Part shown: piece by piece, positions 1 to 8,242 of the stretch
Position numbering within the stretch: position 1 is the first letter of the stretch
Layout of the letters: every line of letters starts with the position of its first letter
Origin: JBGTIS01 sp041745535
GTDB lineage: Bacteria; Bacteroidota; Bacteroidia; Cytophagales; Cyclobacteriaceae
DNA length: 20,346 nucleotides
Direction: 5' to 3'
Assembly (NCBI GenBank): GCA_041745535.1
Contig: JBGTIS010000351.1
Span: 1-20,346 of the forward strand
The notes under the pieces: model-generated
Seen by the model: only the letters and a program-made list of their open reading frames with translations
Database searches by the model: none
Told to the model about the DNA's origin: nothing
Translations under genes and position numbers: made by a program

Positions 1-845
1 ATGATTCTACTAATGAAATACAGGACTTAACCCTGAGCAGTAATGAATTGAAAATCACTAACAACGCTTCTGCTACCGGTATTGACCTGGCGCCTTATTT
101 GGATAATACTGACAGTCAAACGCTAACACTGACTGGAAATAGTTTGAGTATTTCCGGAGGAAACAGTGCTGATTTAAGCAGTATTGCCGGTACCACCTAT
201 ACCGCTGGCGACGGTATCTCTATTACAGGAACCACCTTAGCCACCAAAGTAGACAATACCACCATTGGGTTTGATACTTCTAAGAATCTTAAAGTTGTAG
301 ATAATGGTATTTCGGACCCACAAATTGCCGATGTGGCTCCTTCCAAATTAACAGCTGATGGCGCTGTAAATGGAGATGTGCTTAAGTACAACAGTACTTC
401 CGGTAAATGGGAACCCGTGGCGCCTTCTGCTACTGTAGGCACCAAATATTATAGCGTTGATCCTACTGATTTTGTCGGGGTTGATGGAGCTACTGATGTG
501 AAATACAATGGCATAGATGGCACAGCAATATATGATGGCTCTCATCATGTTGCGCCCATCCATTTACCTCATGGTTGCATAATTACAGAAATTGAATTTT
601 ATGTATATGATGCAATTAATGGAGGAAAAGATATCACTTGCAAACTACAAAGTAAGACATTAAATTCAGAAACTGCCACAAACCTTGTATCCAGTAAAAC
701 AACGGCTAGTCCAGGGGATAAAACACTTACCGCTCCAGGACTTAACATTACTGTTGATAATAGTGTGAATACTTACCGGATTAAGATAGAGGTTACAGAT
801 AGTACCCATAAATTATATGGTGTAAAAATCACCTATACTGAATAA
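1..845 (+). CDS. Repetitive stalk/adhesin-like protein, C-terminal part (5' end outside window)
   Basis: The reading frame is open from base 3 to the TAA at 843-845 (280 codons) with no start that looks real, so the gene begins before the window. The first ~65 residues hold two copies of a roughly 32-residue beta-type repeat: EIQDLTLSSNELKI, then DSQTLTLTGNSLSI, each followed by a short Asp/Ser/Gly-rich turn and an I/A-DL segment. Such repeats are common in long Bacteroidota surface or tail-fibre-like proteins and probably form a fibrous stalk. After a Gly/Thr-rich linker and a DGAVNGDVLKYNSTSGKWEP segment, the last ~140 residues form a Thr/Val-rich, probably beta-sandwich terminal domain with no catalytic motif I recognise. 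It is likely exported or part of a contractile-tail or surface structure; there is no C-terminal sorting signal that I can see. The general class is fairly secure, the function is not. Confidence 0.7.
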   Translation, partial: DSTNEIQDLTLSSNELKITNNASATGIDLAPYLDNTDSQTLTLTGNSLSISGGNSADLSSIAGTTYTAGDGISITGTTLATKVDNTTIGFDTSKNLKVVDNGISDPQIADVAPSKLTADGAVNGDVLKYNSTSGKWEPVAPSATVGTKYYSVDPTDFVGVDGATDVKYNGIDGTAIYDGSHHVAPIHLPHGCIITEIEFYVYDAINGGKDITCKLQSKTLNSETATNLVSSKTTASPGDKTLTAPGLNITVDNSVNTYRIKIEVTDSTHKLYGVKITYTE

Positions 846-1279
846 TTAAAAGAAGATATTGGTCTTCTCTTGTTTCTGTTCTGCTCTCCAAATAAATTAA
901 ATATCTGCAACAGGTATTTCTTTTTAGCAAGGAATAATTTGTTAAATTAATATTAATCGGTGTAGCCCTCACAGGCAGACAGGTAAATATAAATTTGATT
1001 ATTGTGTATGAGCCTGCCAACAACAAAATTGTGATTCACGGTGCTCAGGCCATCTCAGAAGCTTTAATGTAGCAAAGCGAAACCATGCCGGTAACATCGG
1101 ACCTTTCCTAAACGGTATCAATTTCAGCACTATTCAAAGGCTCCTTACGTACAAGTGGCCTTTGCGACAATCACAGATTTCACTCATCATAATTCGGCCG
1201 GTCTGATGGATTATCCTTGAAAATAAGTCGAGAATTTATTATATTCTGACTGTCAGATTTTTCAGCTACTTCCAGGGGT
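846..1279. other. Intergenic stretch with possible decayed coding fragments
   Basis: There is no intact gene in these 434 bases. On the plus strand three short open stretches in different frames look more protein-like than random: 959-1072, ending VYEPANNKIVIHGAQAISEALM before TAG; a stretch near 1082-1160 reading NHAGNIGPFLNGINF; and 1146-1220, reading YVQVAFATITDFTHH then NSAGLMDYP before TGA. The last resembles the LMDY segment seen near metalloprotease-like sites in some Bacteroidota proteins, but that is a weak likeness. They could be remnants of one frameshifted gene. Bases 1193-1206 (TTCGGCCGGTCTGA) resemble the 16-nt insert found in the IS3 transposase of this window, with one extra base and one mismatch. 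Confidence 0.3.
851..868 (+). terminator. Possible weak terminator hairpin after the stalk gene
   Basis: A 6-bp perfect stem (AGAAGA at 851-856, TCTTCT at 863-868) with a 6-nt loop lies 6 nt after the stop codon at 845 and is followed by the T-rich stretch CTTGTTTCTGTTCTG. The stem is AT-rich and short, so the terminator call is tentative. Confidence 0.3.
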
Positions 1280-1327
1280 GTGAAGGCAAGTTTGTGTCAT
1301 ATTTTTTTTAGGAAAAGAAAACAAATT

Positions 1328-1717
1328 ATGATGACAACCGAACAGAGTCGCCAGTTTATTGGGGAGTACATTGCAGCAATCAATTCCGATAAATCTGATG
1401 AAACCATCGACAAATATGTGGCAGATCCAAATTTAAAAGGGCATATTATTATTTTTGAAGCCAGTATGCCCGGCTTTCAGTTTATACCTGAGGATATATT
1501 GGCAGATGGCAATAAGGTAGCTGTCCGCTGCACGTTGCAGGGAGTGCATCAAGTAGAGTTATTCGGAGTAACCTCCAAAGAGCGGAAAGTGCGAATAGAT
1601 GCCATCATCATCTACGAACTCGCAAACCACAAGGTTGTAAAACACTGGATACAAGCCGAGCCTGTAACAGTAATGCGGCAAATTGGAGTTTTGCCTGTTC
1701 CAGACGACTACGTATGA
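1328..1717 (+). CDS. SnoaL-like (NTF2-fold) small protein, ester cyclase type
   Basis: A 129-residue protein starting at the ATG at 1328. This start is preferred over the upstream in-frame codon at 1280 because AGGAAAAG lies about 10 bases before it, and the fold's first helix begins right after (TEQSRQFIGEYIAAINS). The order of elements is that of SnoaL-like or ester-cyclase proteins: N-terminal helices with a DETIDKYVADP segment; a central stretch on GFQFIPEDILADGNKVAVRCTL; then a strand with IDAIIIYELANHKVVKHWIQ, the usual place of the 'F/Y-ri-dgKIve-W' signature. These proteins form a cone-shaped pocket; some cyclise polyketides, and many have unknown substrates. The gene stands alone on the plus strand, convergent with the molybdopterin oxidoreductase, so context gives no substrate. 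Family assignment is good, function unknown. Confidence 0.7.
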   Translation: MMTTEQSRQFIGEYIAAINSDKSDETIDKYVADPNLKGHIIIFEASMPGFQFIPEDILADGNKVAVRCTLQGVHQVELFGVTSKERKVRIDAIIIYELANHKVVKHWIQAEPVTVMRQIGVLPVPDDYV

Positions 1718-1941
1718 GTGAATTTTTCTCAATAGCCGTAAAAACTCAACGCTTTAGGTAGGTATGGATACTGAAATACAGGCTTGCTACCTTGTTAGCC
1801 AAAACCTTTTGCTACCGGAATTTTACCAGACCCATTCCGAAAATTCTGGTTGCTTTGGCAAAAGCAAAATAAACGCATTCAGAAAGCCTTTTCCCGATCC
1901 GGAGGTAGAATGCGAGCGGGTAAATTAATTTATTCCCTCCT

Positions 1942-4236
1942 TTACAGAACAGATTCGCTGTGCCTGATTTTCACAATAACCGATTTAGAAATGGGCTGAT
2001 TGCTTTTCCGGGCCGACCGATTATAGGGCACTAGTACATTGGCCTCAGGAAAATAGGTGGCCACACATTGCCGGGGAATGCTGTAGGCTACTACCAGGAA
2101 ATTTCTGGCTACTCTTTCAACGCCGTCATAATAACTGAAAAGATCTACTACATCTTCATTTTTCAAATTCATGGCAGCCATATCTTTTTCATGCATTAAT
2201 ACCACCCGACGGTGATAATGAATGCCCCGGTACCGGTCGTGCAGCCCATAAATAGTAGTATTGTACTGGTCATGACTTCTGATGGTCATCATTAAAAAGT
2301 CATCAGCACTCAGCACATGATTTGGATTTTTATTGATGGTAAAATTAGCTTTTCCCGTATCGGTTTTAAAATCCCTTTCCCGGGCACCATTGGGCAAATA
2401 GAATCCCCCCGATTGCCGTACCCGTTCGTTGTACCTTTCAAATCCAGGTATGGTCTGCTCGATGACATCACGAATATAATCGTAATTGGCAACCAGTTTA
2501 TCCCAATCGACGGTGCTATCGCTACCCAAAGTGGCCTTGGCCAGTTCAGCCACAATTTTCGGTTCGCTCATTAAATGGAGCGAGGCAGGTTCTTTACTCC
2601 CTCTGGTTTGGTGGACCACACCTGTGGAATTTTCTACCGACAAAAACTGAGTACCACTTTCCTGCAAATCGAGTTCTGTCCGGCCCAGACAGGGAAGAAT
2701 GAGGGCGGTTTTTCCGTGTACCAGATGGCTGCGGTTAAGTTTGGTAGAAACCTGCACGGTCATCAGGCATTGCCGCAGGGCTTTGGCCGTATATTCGGTA
2801 TCAGGAGTTGCCGATATGAAATTCCCGCCCATTCCCATAAAAAATCTGGCTTTTCCCTCCGTCATGGCCTTCATGGCATGTAACACATCATAGCCGTCTT
2901 TAGTCGGAGGTTCAAAATGGAAAGCGTCTTTTAGGCGCTGGGCGAATTCTGGTTTCAACTTTTCCCATATGCCCATGGTACGGTCTCCCTGCACATTGCT
3001 ATGACCCCGGACGGGACAGGTTCCCGCTCCTGGCTTTCCAATGCTACCTTTCAATAGTAGCAGGTTCACAATTTCCCGTACGTTATCCACTCCATTCTCA
3101 TGTTGGGTAAGTCCCATGGCCCAGCAAACGATGATCTTCTGTTTGGCAGCCAGTAAGGTTGCTGTTTCCTCCAGTAAATTTTTCGGAATTCCAGTCTGGC
3201 CGATCAGAGCATCGAGGTCATACTCTTTCAGATTAGTAATCAGGTTTTCATACCCGGTGGTATCAGACTGTATAAAAGCGTGATCCAGTACAGTGCCCGG
3301 CTGTTCACTTTCCTTTTCCAACAGCATTTTCATCAGAACTTTCAGCAGCGGTACATCCGCATTAAGTCGTATCTGAAGAAAAATATCAGTCAGGGTAGTG
3401 CCGTTTCCCAACATATCCAGCGGGTACTGCGGGTGTTTGAAACTGATGAGCCCGGCTTCGGGTAAGGGGTTCACCGATATTATTTTTGCTCCGTTCTTCT
3501 TGGCAATACCCAGGGCGGAAAGCATACGCGGATGATTGGTACCCGGATTTTGCCCCATAATCATGATCACTTCCGCCTCATAAAAATCTTCCAGTTTTAC
3601 CGATCCCTTGCCAATGCCTACCGTTTCGGTAAGTCCCGTACCGCTGGATTCGTGGCACATATTGGAACAGTCGGGCAGATTATTGGTACCAAACTGCCTC
3701 ACAAAAAGCTGGTATAAAAAGGCGGCTTCGTTGCTGGTACGGCCGGATGTGTAAAAAATAGCCTCATCCGGCGAGCCCAATGCCCGCAATTGTTGACCAA
3801 TAAGCTGGAAAGCATCCGGCCAGCTAACCGGTTCATAATGAGTACTCCTTGCCTTCAGCAGCATAGGCTCGGTGATTCTACCGCTTTTCCCAATTTCATA
3901 ATCGGTCCAACTCAAAAGTTCTTCCACTGAGTGCTTCTGAAAAAACGCGGCATCAGCTTTGGCTGTAGTTGCCTCTTCTGCCACAGCCTTGGCTCCATTT
4001 TCACAAAATTCTGCTACCGAACGATGGTCATCAGGATCCGGCCAGGCACATCCCGGGCAGTCAAAGCCATGAAACTGATTGATGCGGGTCATCAGTTTGG
4101 TGCCTTCCACAACCCCTACTTCTCCATATACATGTTTTACAGAATTGGTAATGGCAGGAATTCCACCCGCTACCTTTTTAGGTTGGACAAGCTTGATTTT
4201 GTGTTCTTCAGCAGGAAGTTTAGATGTCTCTGACAT
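1942..4236 (-). CDS. FdhF/YdeP-family molybdopterin oxidoreductase
   Basis: A 764-residue molybdopterin-dependent oxidoreductase, the usual length for the YdeP subgroup of the formate dehydrogenase alpha-subunit family. The N-terminal CPGCAWPDPDDH (C60, C63) is typical of YdeP, which keeps two of the iron-sulfur cysteines. The molybdopterin domains follow, with FYTSGRTSNEAAFLYQLF (~161-178) and SNMCHESSGTGLTETVG (~191-207), whose C194 lies where formate dehydrogenases carry Cys or selenocysteine as metal ligand. MGQNPGTNHPRM (~227-238) and GHSNVQGDRTMG contact the cofactor, and the last ~120 residues match the molydopterin dinucleotide-binding domain (TIRSHDQYNTTIYGL). No signal peptide is seen, so it should be cytoplasmic. 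The start lies 32 bases after the fdhD stop on the same strand, fitting cofactor sulfuration by FdhD. True substrate is unknown: formate is possible, but YdeP itself is known mainly from acid-resistance genetics. Confidence 0.9.
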   Translation of the reverse strand: MSETSKLPAEEHKIKLVQPKKVAGGIPAITNSVKHVYGEVGVVEGTKLMTRINQFHGFDCPGCAWPDPDDHRSVAEFCENGAKAVAEEATTAKADAAFFQKHSVEELLSWTDYEIGKSGRITEPMLLKARSTHYEPVSWPDAFQLIGQQLRALGSPDEAIFYTSGRTSNEAAFLYQLFVRQFGTNNLPDCSNMCHESSGTGLTETVGIGKGSVKLEDFYEAEVIMIMGQNPGTNHPRMLSALGIAKKNGAKIISVNPLPEAGLISFKHPQYPLDMLGNGTTLTDIFLQIRLNADVPLLKVLMKMLLEKESEQPGTVLDHAFIQSDTTGYENLITNLKEYDLDALIGQTGIPKNLLEETATLLAAKQKIIVCWAMGLTQHENGVDNVREIVNLLLLKGSIGKPGAGTCPVRGHSNVQGDRTMGIWEKLKPEFAQRLKDAFHFEPPTKDGYDVLHAMKAMTEGKARFFMGMGGNFISATPDTEYTAKALRQCLMTVQVSTKLNRSHLVHGKTALILPCLGRTELDLQESGTQFLSVENSTGVVHQTRGSKEPASLHLMSEPKIVAELAKATLGSDSTVDWDKLVANYDYIRDVIEQTIPGFERYNERVRQSGGFYLPNGARERDFKTDTGKANFTINKNPNHVLSADDFLMMTIRSHDQYNTTIYGLHDRYRGIHYHRRVVLMHEKDMAAMNLKNEDVVDLFSYYDGVERVARNFLVVAYSIPRQCVATYFPEANVLVPYNRSARKSNQPISKSVIVKIRHSESVL

Positions 4237-4268
4237 ACTATTTTGTAATTTTATTTCACGTTATATGC

Positions 4269-5123
4269 TTATACTGATTTTTCTTTGACTGTCACCCGGT
4301 GATGTCCGCTGTATATATTAAATCTCCGATCCCGCACAAAACCGAGCAAAGTCATATCATATTGCCGGGCCAGATTTACTGCCAGGTTGGAAGGCGCACC
4401 CACAGCAGCCATCATCGAAATGCCCGCCATCAATGCTTTTTGTACCAGTTCAAAACTTACCCTGCCACTTAATAATACAAAACTATGCTGTAAAGGCAAC
4501 TGGCCCTGTACCAAACAGGCCCCGATGAGTTTATCCAGCGCGTTGTGTCGGCCTACATCTTCGTGCCACAGCAGCAGTTGACCCTGTGGGTTGAGCAGGC
4601 CCGCGGCATGCAAACCTCCGGTATATTCAAAAACCAGTTGTGCTTTTCGCAGTATGCCCGGCGCCTGATGGATCACATCTTCTGCTACTGTAAAGGGGAT
4701 AGCGGCAGATTGCGGGCAAATCGTTTCAATAGCTTCTATAGATGTTTTACCACAAACGCCACAACTGGAGGTGGTATAAAAATTCCGCTGAAGCCGTCGC
4801 AGATCCACCTGCACTTCAGGAGAAAGCTCTATCCGCACCACATTTTCGCGAGAAGGTTTCTTCCCCAGGTCCTGGCAATAATGGATACTTTCTACCTCCT
4901 CATACTGGTGAATAATGCCTTCGGTATACAGAAATCCTAAAGCCAGTTCAAAATCATGACCAGGGGTACGCATGGTAACCGAAATATTACTTTGTTGTCT
5001 GTGGCTGGCAGGCCCATATCCCAACCGAATTTCCATGGGTTCTTCCACCGCCAGCAGGTCAACCTGTTCTGAGGTTGTGCCATTTACTTTCACTATTTTC
5101 GCATGCTGCACGCTCGTATTCAT
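4269..5123 (-). CDS. fdhD: FdhD, sulfurtransferase for the molybdenum cofactor of formate dehydrogenases
   Basis: A 284-residue protein with the full FdhD pattern. The loop SSCGVCGK carries C121 and C124, the pair needed in FdhD proteins for taking sulfur from a cysteine desulfurase and handing it to the bis-MGD cofactor. Other family blocks are VEEPMEIRLGYG (~26-37), the RTPGHDFELALGFLYTEGII block (~52-71), HEDVGRHNALDKLIGA (~187-202), LLSGRVSFELVQKA (~217-230) and VGAPSNLAVNLA (~241-252). It is cytoplasmic. The neighbour 32 bases downstream is the FdhF/YdeP-type enzyme that would be its client; the antiporter gene ends 40 bases upstream on the same strand. The start at 5123 gives an N-terminus of the expected length. 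Confidence is high because both cysteines and all blocks are present. Confidence 0.95.
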   Translation of the reverse strand: MNTSVQHAKIVKVNGTTSEQVDLLAVEEPMEIRLGYGPASHRQQSNISVTMRTPGHDFELALGFLYTEGIIHQYEEVESIHYCQDLGKKPSRENVVRIELSPEVQVDLRRLQRNFYTTSSCGVCGKTSIEAIETICPQSAAIPFTVAEDVIHQAPGILRKAQLVFEYTGGLHAAGLLNPQGQLLLWHEDVGRHNALDKLIGACLVQGQLPLQHSFVLLSGRVSFELVQKALMAGISMMAAVGAPSNLAVNLARQYDMTLLGFVRDRRFNIYSGHHRVTVKEKSV

Positions 5124-5163
5124 TTCAGGGTCTTTTCAATTATCAATAATTCGCGCTTCATTT

Positions 5164-7152
5164 TTAAATTTTAATAGCCTCATGAAAGCGGGAAATATCC
5201 TCCGGTTTACCCGCCAGGTACAGGATATCATTTTGCTTGATCTCGGTATCGGGTTCAATGATAGAAAGGTAATCCTCATCTCGCTGAATGGCCAGTATGT
5301 TTACGCCATATTTAGAACGAATTTTTGATTCATCAATTTTCTTTCCCACTACTTCTTTATTGCCATTCTGTACCCGTATCGACGAAATATTCATATTGGG
5401 CAAGGTTACCCTCGAAATGCTGTTGTGAGACATTTCCTGTGGTCTTAACATTTCATAATTGTCGGACCGAATATTTTGTACAAATCGTTCAATTTCATCC
5501 TGTGGAATCAAATATTTGTGCAGCAACCTGGTGAAAATTTCAACGGAAGTCTCAAATTCTTCCGGAATCACCTCACTGGCACCCAACCGCAACTGTTCAC
5601 TCATTTCGTACATAAAACGGGTCCTGACAATCAAATGCACGGTAGGGCAAATAGACCGGATGCTGGTTATCACTGCTTTGGTGGCCGGTGGATCAGAAAT
5701 GGCGATGATGGCTACCCGGGCACTATACACTTTTACATGTTCCAGAATAAAATGATTGGTAGCATCGCCATACAATATAGGCTCTCCTTTTGCACTTTCC
5801 TGCCTGACGGTATCTGCATTCATTTCAATAATCACATAAGGAATTTTGGCAAATTTTGCCGCCTGCGCCACATTTCTGCCATTCACCCCATAGCCGATAA
5901 TGATGGTATGATCTTTCAGGTCATTTATGATCTGTTCATTGGCCTGATTACCATTGTTTCCTCCCAGTTTCGCTATGGTATCAGATAAAGTAGTTTTGGA
6001 AAACAACCTAGAAACTGTCTCAGAATGTTGGATCACAAAAGGCGTAATGGCCATAGAAAGTATGGAAATGGCTAGAAAGTACTGGTTATTGGTTTCGGTA
6101 AGCAGTTCATAACTCAATCCTACCTTTGACAAAATAAACGCGAATTCTCCTACCTGAAACAGACTTAAGCCGGTGAGGATGGCGGTACGCAACGGGTATT
6201 TTAAAATCAGGGCTGCTATGCTGGCAATGATCGCTTTTAAAAGCATAACCAGCACTAAAATTCCTAATATCAGAAAGAAGTGATCGATCAGGAATGAAAC
6301 GTTCAGAAGCATTCCTATAGATACAAAAAAGAAGCTGGTAAATATTTCCCGGAAAGGGATGATAAAACCGGTAGCCTGGTAGCTGTAATCAGATTCAGAG
6401 ATAATTAATCCTGCCAGAAACGCCCCTAATGCCAGTGACAAACCAATGCTGGAAGTTGCCCAGGCCACGGCAAAGCAAATTACCACCACAAACAAAATGA
6501 ATAACTCCCGGCTTTTGGTTTTGGCTACTTCGTGGAGCAGGAATGGAATCAGATAGCGGGCTCCGAATAGTACAATAAGGATTACAGCCCCGGCTTTCAA
6601 CAGTAGTTCCAGCAAAACCAACCAGATGTTACCTTCCTGACCAGATAACATGGGGGTTAACAGCATCATCGGCACCACGATGATATCCTGAAAAATCAGA
6701 ATCGCAAGGGCAATTTTACCATGCGGACTATTTACCTCATTTCTCTCCTGCAGCAGTTTGAGTACAATAGCCGTACTGCTTAATGAAAACACAAATCCCA
6801 GAAACAGGGCACTATTAAACTCAAAACCTGCCCAAATCATAACCAGGGCCGTTACCAGAATAGTTAACCCAACCTGCACAGTGCCTCCGATAAACACAGA
6901 GTTTTTGATGGCGGCAAGGCTCTTCAGTGAAAACTCCATTCCGATAATAAACAGCAACAAAATTACCCCTATTTCCGACAGCACCTCCACTTCATGCGAA
7001 GCGGATATAAAGGCCAGTCCATGCGGTCCGGCAATGATTCCCGTCATCAGATAACCTAAAATAGTAGGTAAATTAAGCTTCTGAAACAGGTAAATTACCA
7101 AAACAGAAGCGCCTAAAATGATGGTAATATCGGTGAGCAGTGGGATTTCCAT
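5164..7152 (-). CDS. CPA2-family monovalent cation:proton antiporter with TrkA-N and TrkA-C domains (KefB/KefC-like)
   Basis: A 662-residue inner-membrane protein. Residues 1-~385 form the sodium/hydrogen exchanger domain with about 12 hydrophobic helices, including FSLSSTAIVLKLLQER (~122-137), the FQDIIVVPM motif (Q155-D156, KefC-type ion path) and GLSLALGAFLAGLIISES (~237-254). Residues ~413-535 form a TrkA-N (RCK) Rossmann domain with GYGVNGRN (420-427) and an acidic strand end (IIEMNAD). Residues ~590-660 form a TrkA-C domain (YGVNILAIQRDEDY ... DILYLAGKPEDI). RCK domains gate transport through nucleotide or ligand binding. Substrate is most likely K+ or Na+ against H+. The gene is followed by fdhD after 40 bases, so it may head a three-gene operon; a pH-related link is inference. 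KefB-like length and order are standard. Confidence 0.9.
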   Translation of the reverse strand: MEIPLLTDITIILGASVLVIYLFQKLNLPTILGYLMTGIIAGPHGLAFISASHEVEVLSEIGVILLLFIIGMEFSLKSLAAIKNSVFIGGTVQVGLTILVTALVMIWAGFEFNSALFLGFVFSLSSTAIVLKLLQERNEVNSPHGKIALAILIFQDIIVVPMMLLTPMLSGQEGNIWLVLLELLLKAGAVILIVLFGARYLIPFLLHEVAKTKSRELFILFVVVICFAVAWATSSIGLSLALGAFLAGLIISESDYSYQATGFIIPFREIFTSFFFVSIGMLLNVSFLIDHFFLILGILVLVMLLKAIIASIAALILKYPLRTAILTGLSLFQVGEFAFILSKVGLSYELLTETNNQYFLAISILSMAITPFVIQHSETVSRLFSKTTLSDTIAKLGGNNGNQANEQIINDLKDHTIIIGYGVNGRNVAQAAKFAKIPYVIIEMNADTVRQESAKGEPILYGDATNHFILEHVKVYSARVAIIAISDPPATKAVITSIRSICPTVHLIVRTRFMYEMSEQLRLGASEVIPEEFETSVEIFTRLLHKYLIPQDEIERFVQNIRSDNYEMLRPQEMSHNSISRVTLPNMNISSIRVQNGNKEVVGKKIDESKIRSKYGVNILAIQRDEDYLSIIEPDTEIKQNDILYLAGKPEDISRFHEAIKI

Positions 7153-7339
7153 AAGTCTCTAAAAAATCTTTCGTGTTTAAAGATGAAAAAACGGGCAATG
7201 AGTCCCAATAGAAATCAGTTAAATAATTTACTTTTTTTCCTGAGATCAGATTGTCCTGGAAATCTATTTATTAACTCCCTATCCTACCCATTGGTTTAAT
7301 ATTACTTATGCGAACGGCAGAATTAATTGTTATTCCCTT

Positions 7340-8197
7340 TCAGTTTATCTGTGGAAGCTGGTCTATCGATCGGATTTTAATGTTTCGATAGAAAACTTCC
7401 GCGGCTTCAGATTGTATCTGGATTTTCCCTTTGGTCAGTGACATTTTTTCATTGTTTACCGTTTGCCCTGAATTTTGCGGTGCCATGGTTTTCACCCCAT
7501 TCACTACATGCAGGCTGGCCCCTCCAAAGCAGTACAAATCAATGGTATTCCATTCGCCGGTAGGTTTCTCGGCATCGGGATATTTTTTACAATGTCTGCC
7601 CACCTCACTAACCTGACTGAAGGTGAGCAAAGGTCCGCTTTGGTCGTATTGGTAGGTACTGTCTTCGTTCAGTTTCGCATGGATATCGAACGTGGCGCCG
7701 GCTACGCCCCAGTAATCGCCACAATCGCCTTCCTGTATCTGAAATTCCTGTGATCGTAACCAAAACATATCTTCATCACCGTGCTGTCCTACGGCATGGT
7801 ACAACAAGCCGCTGTCTCTTTTTTCGTTTTCCTTCGGATACCATTTTAATTCGCCCCATTTGAACTGCAGTTGCAAATGGTAATTTTCAAATTCCTGCTT
7901 TGTTGAAATACCTCCCCAGATTTCCCCGGAAACTCGCAGTACCTTTTCACCATCCAGACTAACCACTTTAAAAACGCCGGCCGTATCGTTATTTAAGCCC
8001 AATGCAGGTTGTTCACGAATATTGTCCCAGGTAATGCCTGGTTTAAACTGAGGCCCCAGGTAGGTGTCCCAACCCGCTAGATCAGAACCGTCGAACAATA
8101 CCTGCCACTTATCTTCCGATGTGTTCTGTGAAGGCGAACAACTCATAAGGGTACAAAAACCTGTAAACAGCATCATTATCTTATGTATCCGTATCAT
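7340..8197 (-). CDS. DUF1080 (3-keto-disaccharide hydrolase-type) lipoprotein
   Basis: A 285-residue protein with a lipoprotein signal: a charged start (MIRIHK), a hydrophobic run and lipobox LMSC with C20 as the acylated residue, then a Ser/Asn/Thr-rich tether. The DUF1080 domain begins with WQVLFDGSDLAGW (~31-43), the hallmark of the family, and continues through SGLLYHAVG (~129-137), a QEFQIQEGDCGDYWGVAG region (~150-167) and the C-terminal strands IQIQSEAAEVFYRNIKI (~259-275). The fold is a concanavalin-like jelly roll; characterised members cleave 3-keto-glycosides, and many others have unknown targets. It would sit on the outer or inner membrane facing the periplasm. The GH26 gene ends 45 bases upstream on the same strand, so the two are probably co-transcribed and act on the same glycan. 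Family call is strong, substrate unknown. Confidence 0.85.
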   Translation of the reverse strand: MIRIHKIMMLFTGFCTLMSCSPSQNTSEDKWQVLFDGSDLAGWDTYLGPQFKPGITWDNIREQPALGLNNDTAGVFKVVSLDGEKVLRVSGEIWGGISTKQEFENYHLQLQFKWGELKWYPKENEKRDSGLLYHAVGQHGDEDMFWLRSQEFQIQEGDCGDYWGVAGATFDIHAKLNEDSTYQYDQSGPLLTFSQVSEVGRHCKKYPDAEKPTGEWNTIDLYCFGGASLHVVNGVKTMAPQNSGQTVNNEKMSLTKGKIQIQSEAAEVFYRNIKIRSIDQLPQIN

Positions 8198-8242
8198 AGG
8201 TGTGCTCTAATTTTTAAAACATTAAATATACAACACGCTGCC

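Noticed and set aside
1764..1928. A 54-codon plus-strand open frame starting MDTEIQACYLVSQNLL between the SnoaL-like gene and the oxidoreductase
   Set aside because: No convincing ribosome binding site, random-looking composition and no recognisable family; length is within what chance gives.
5476..5988. A 170-codon plus-strand open frame inside the antiporter gene
   Set aside because: Antisense to the TrkA-N region of a clear antiporter; no start signal and no protein-like pattern.
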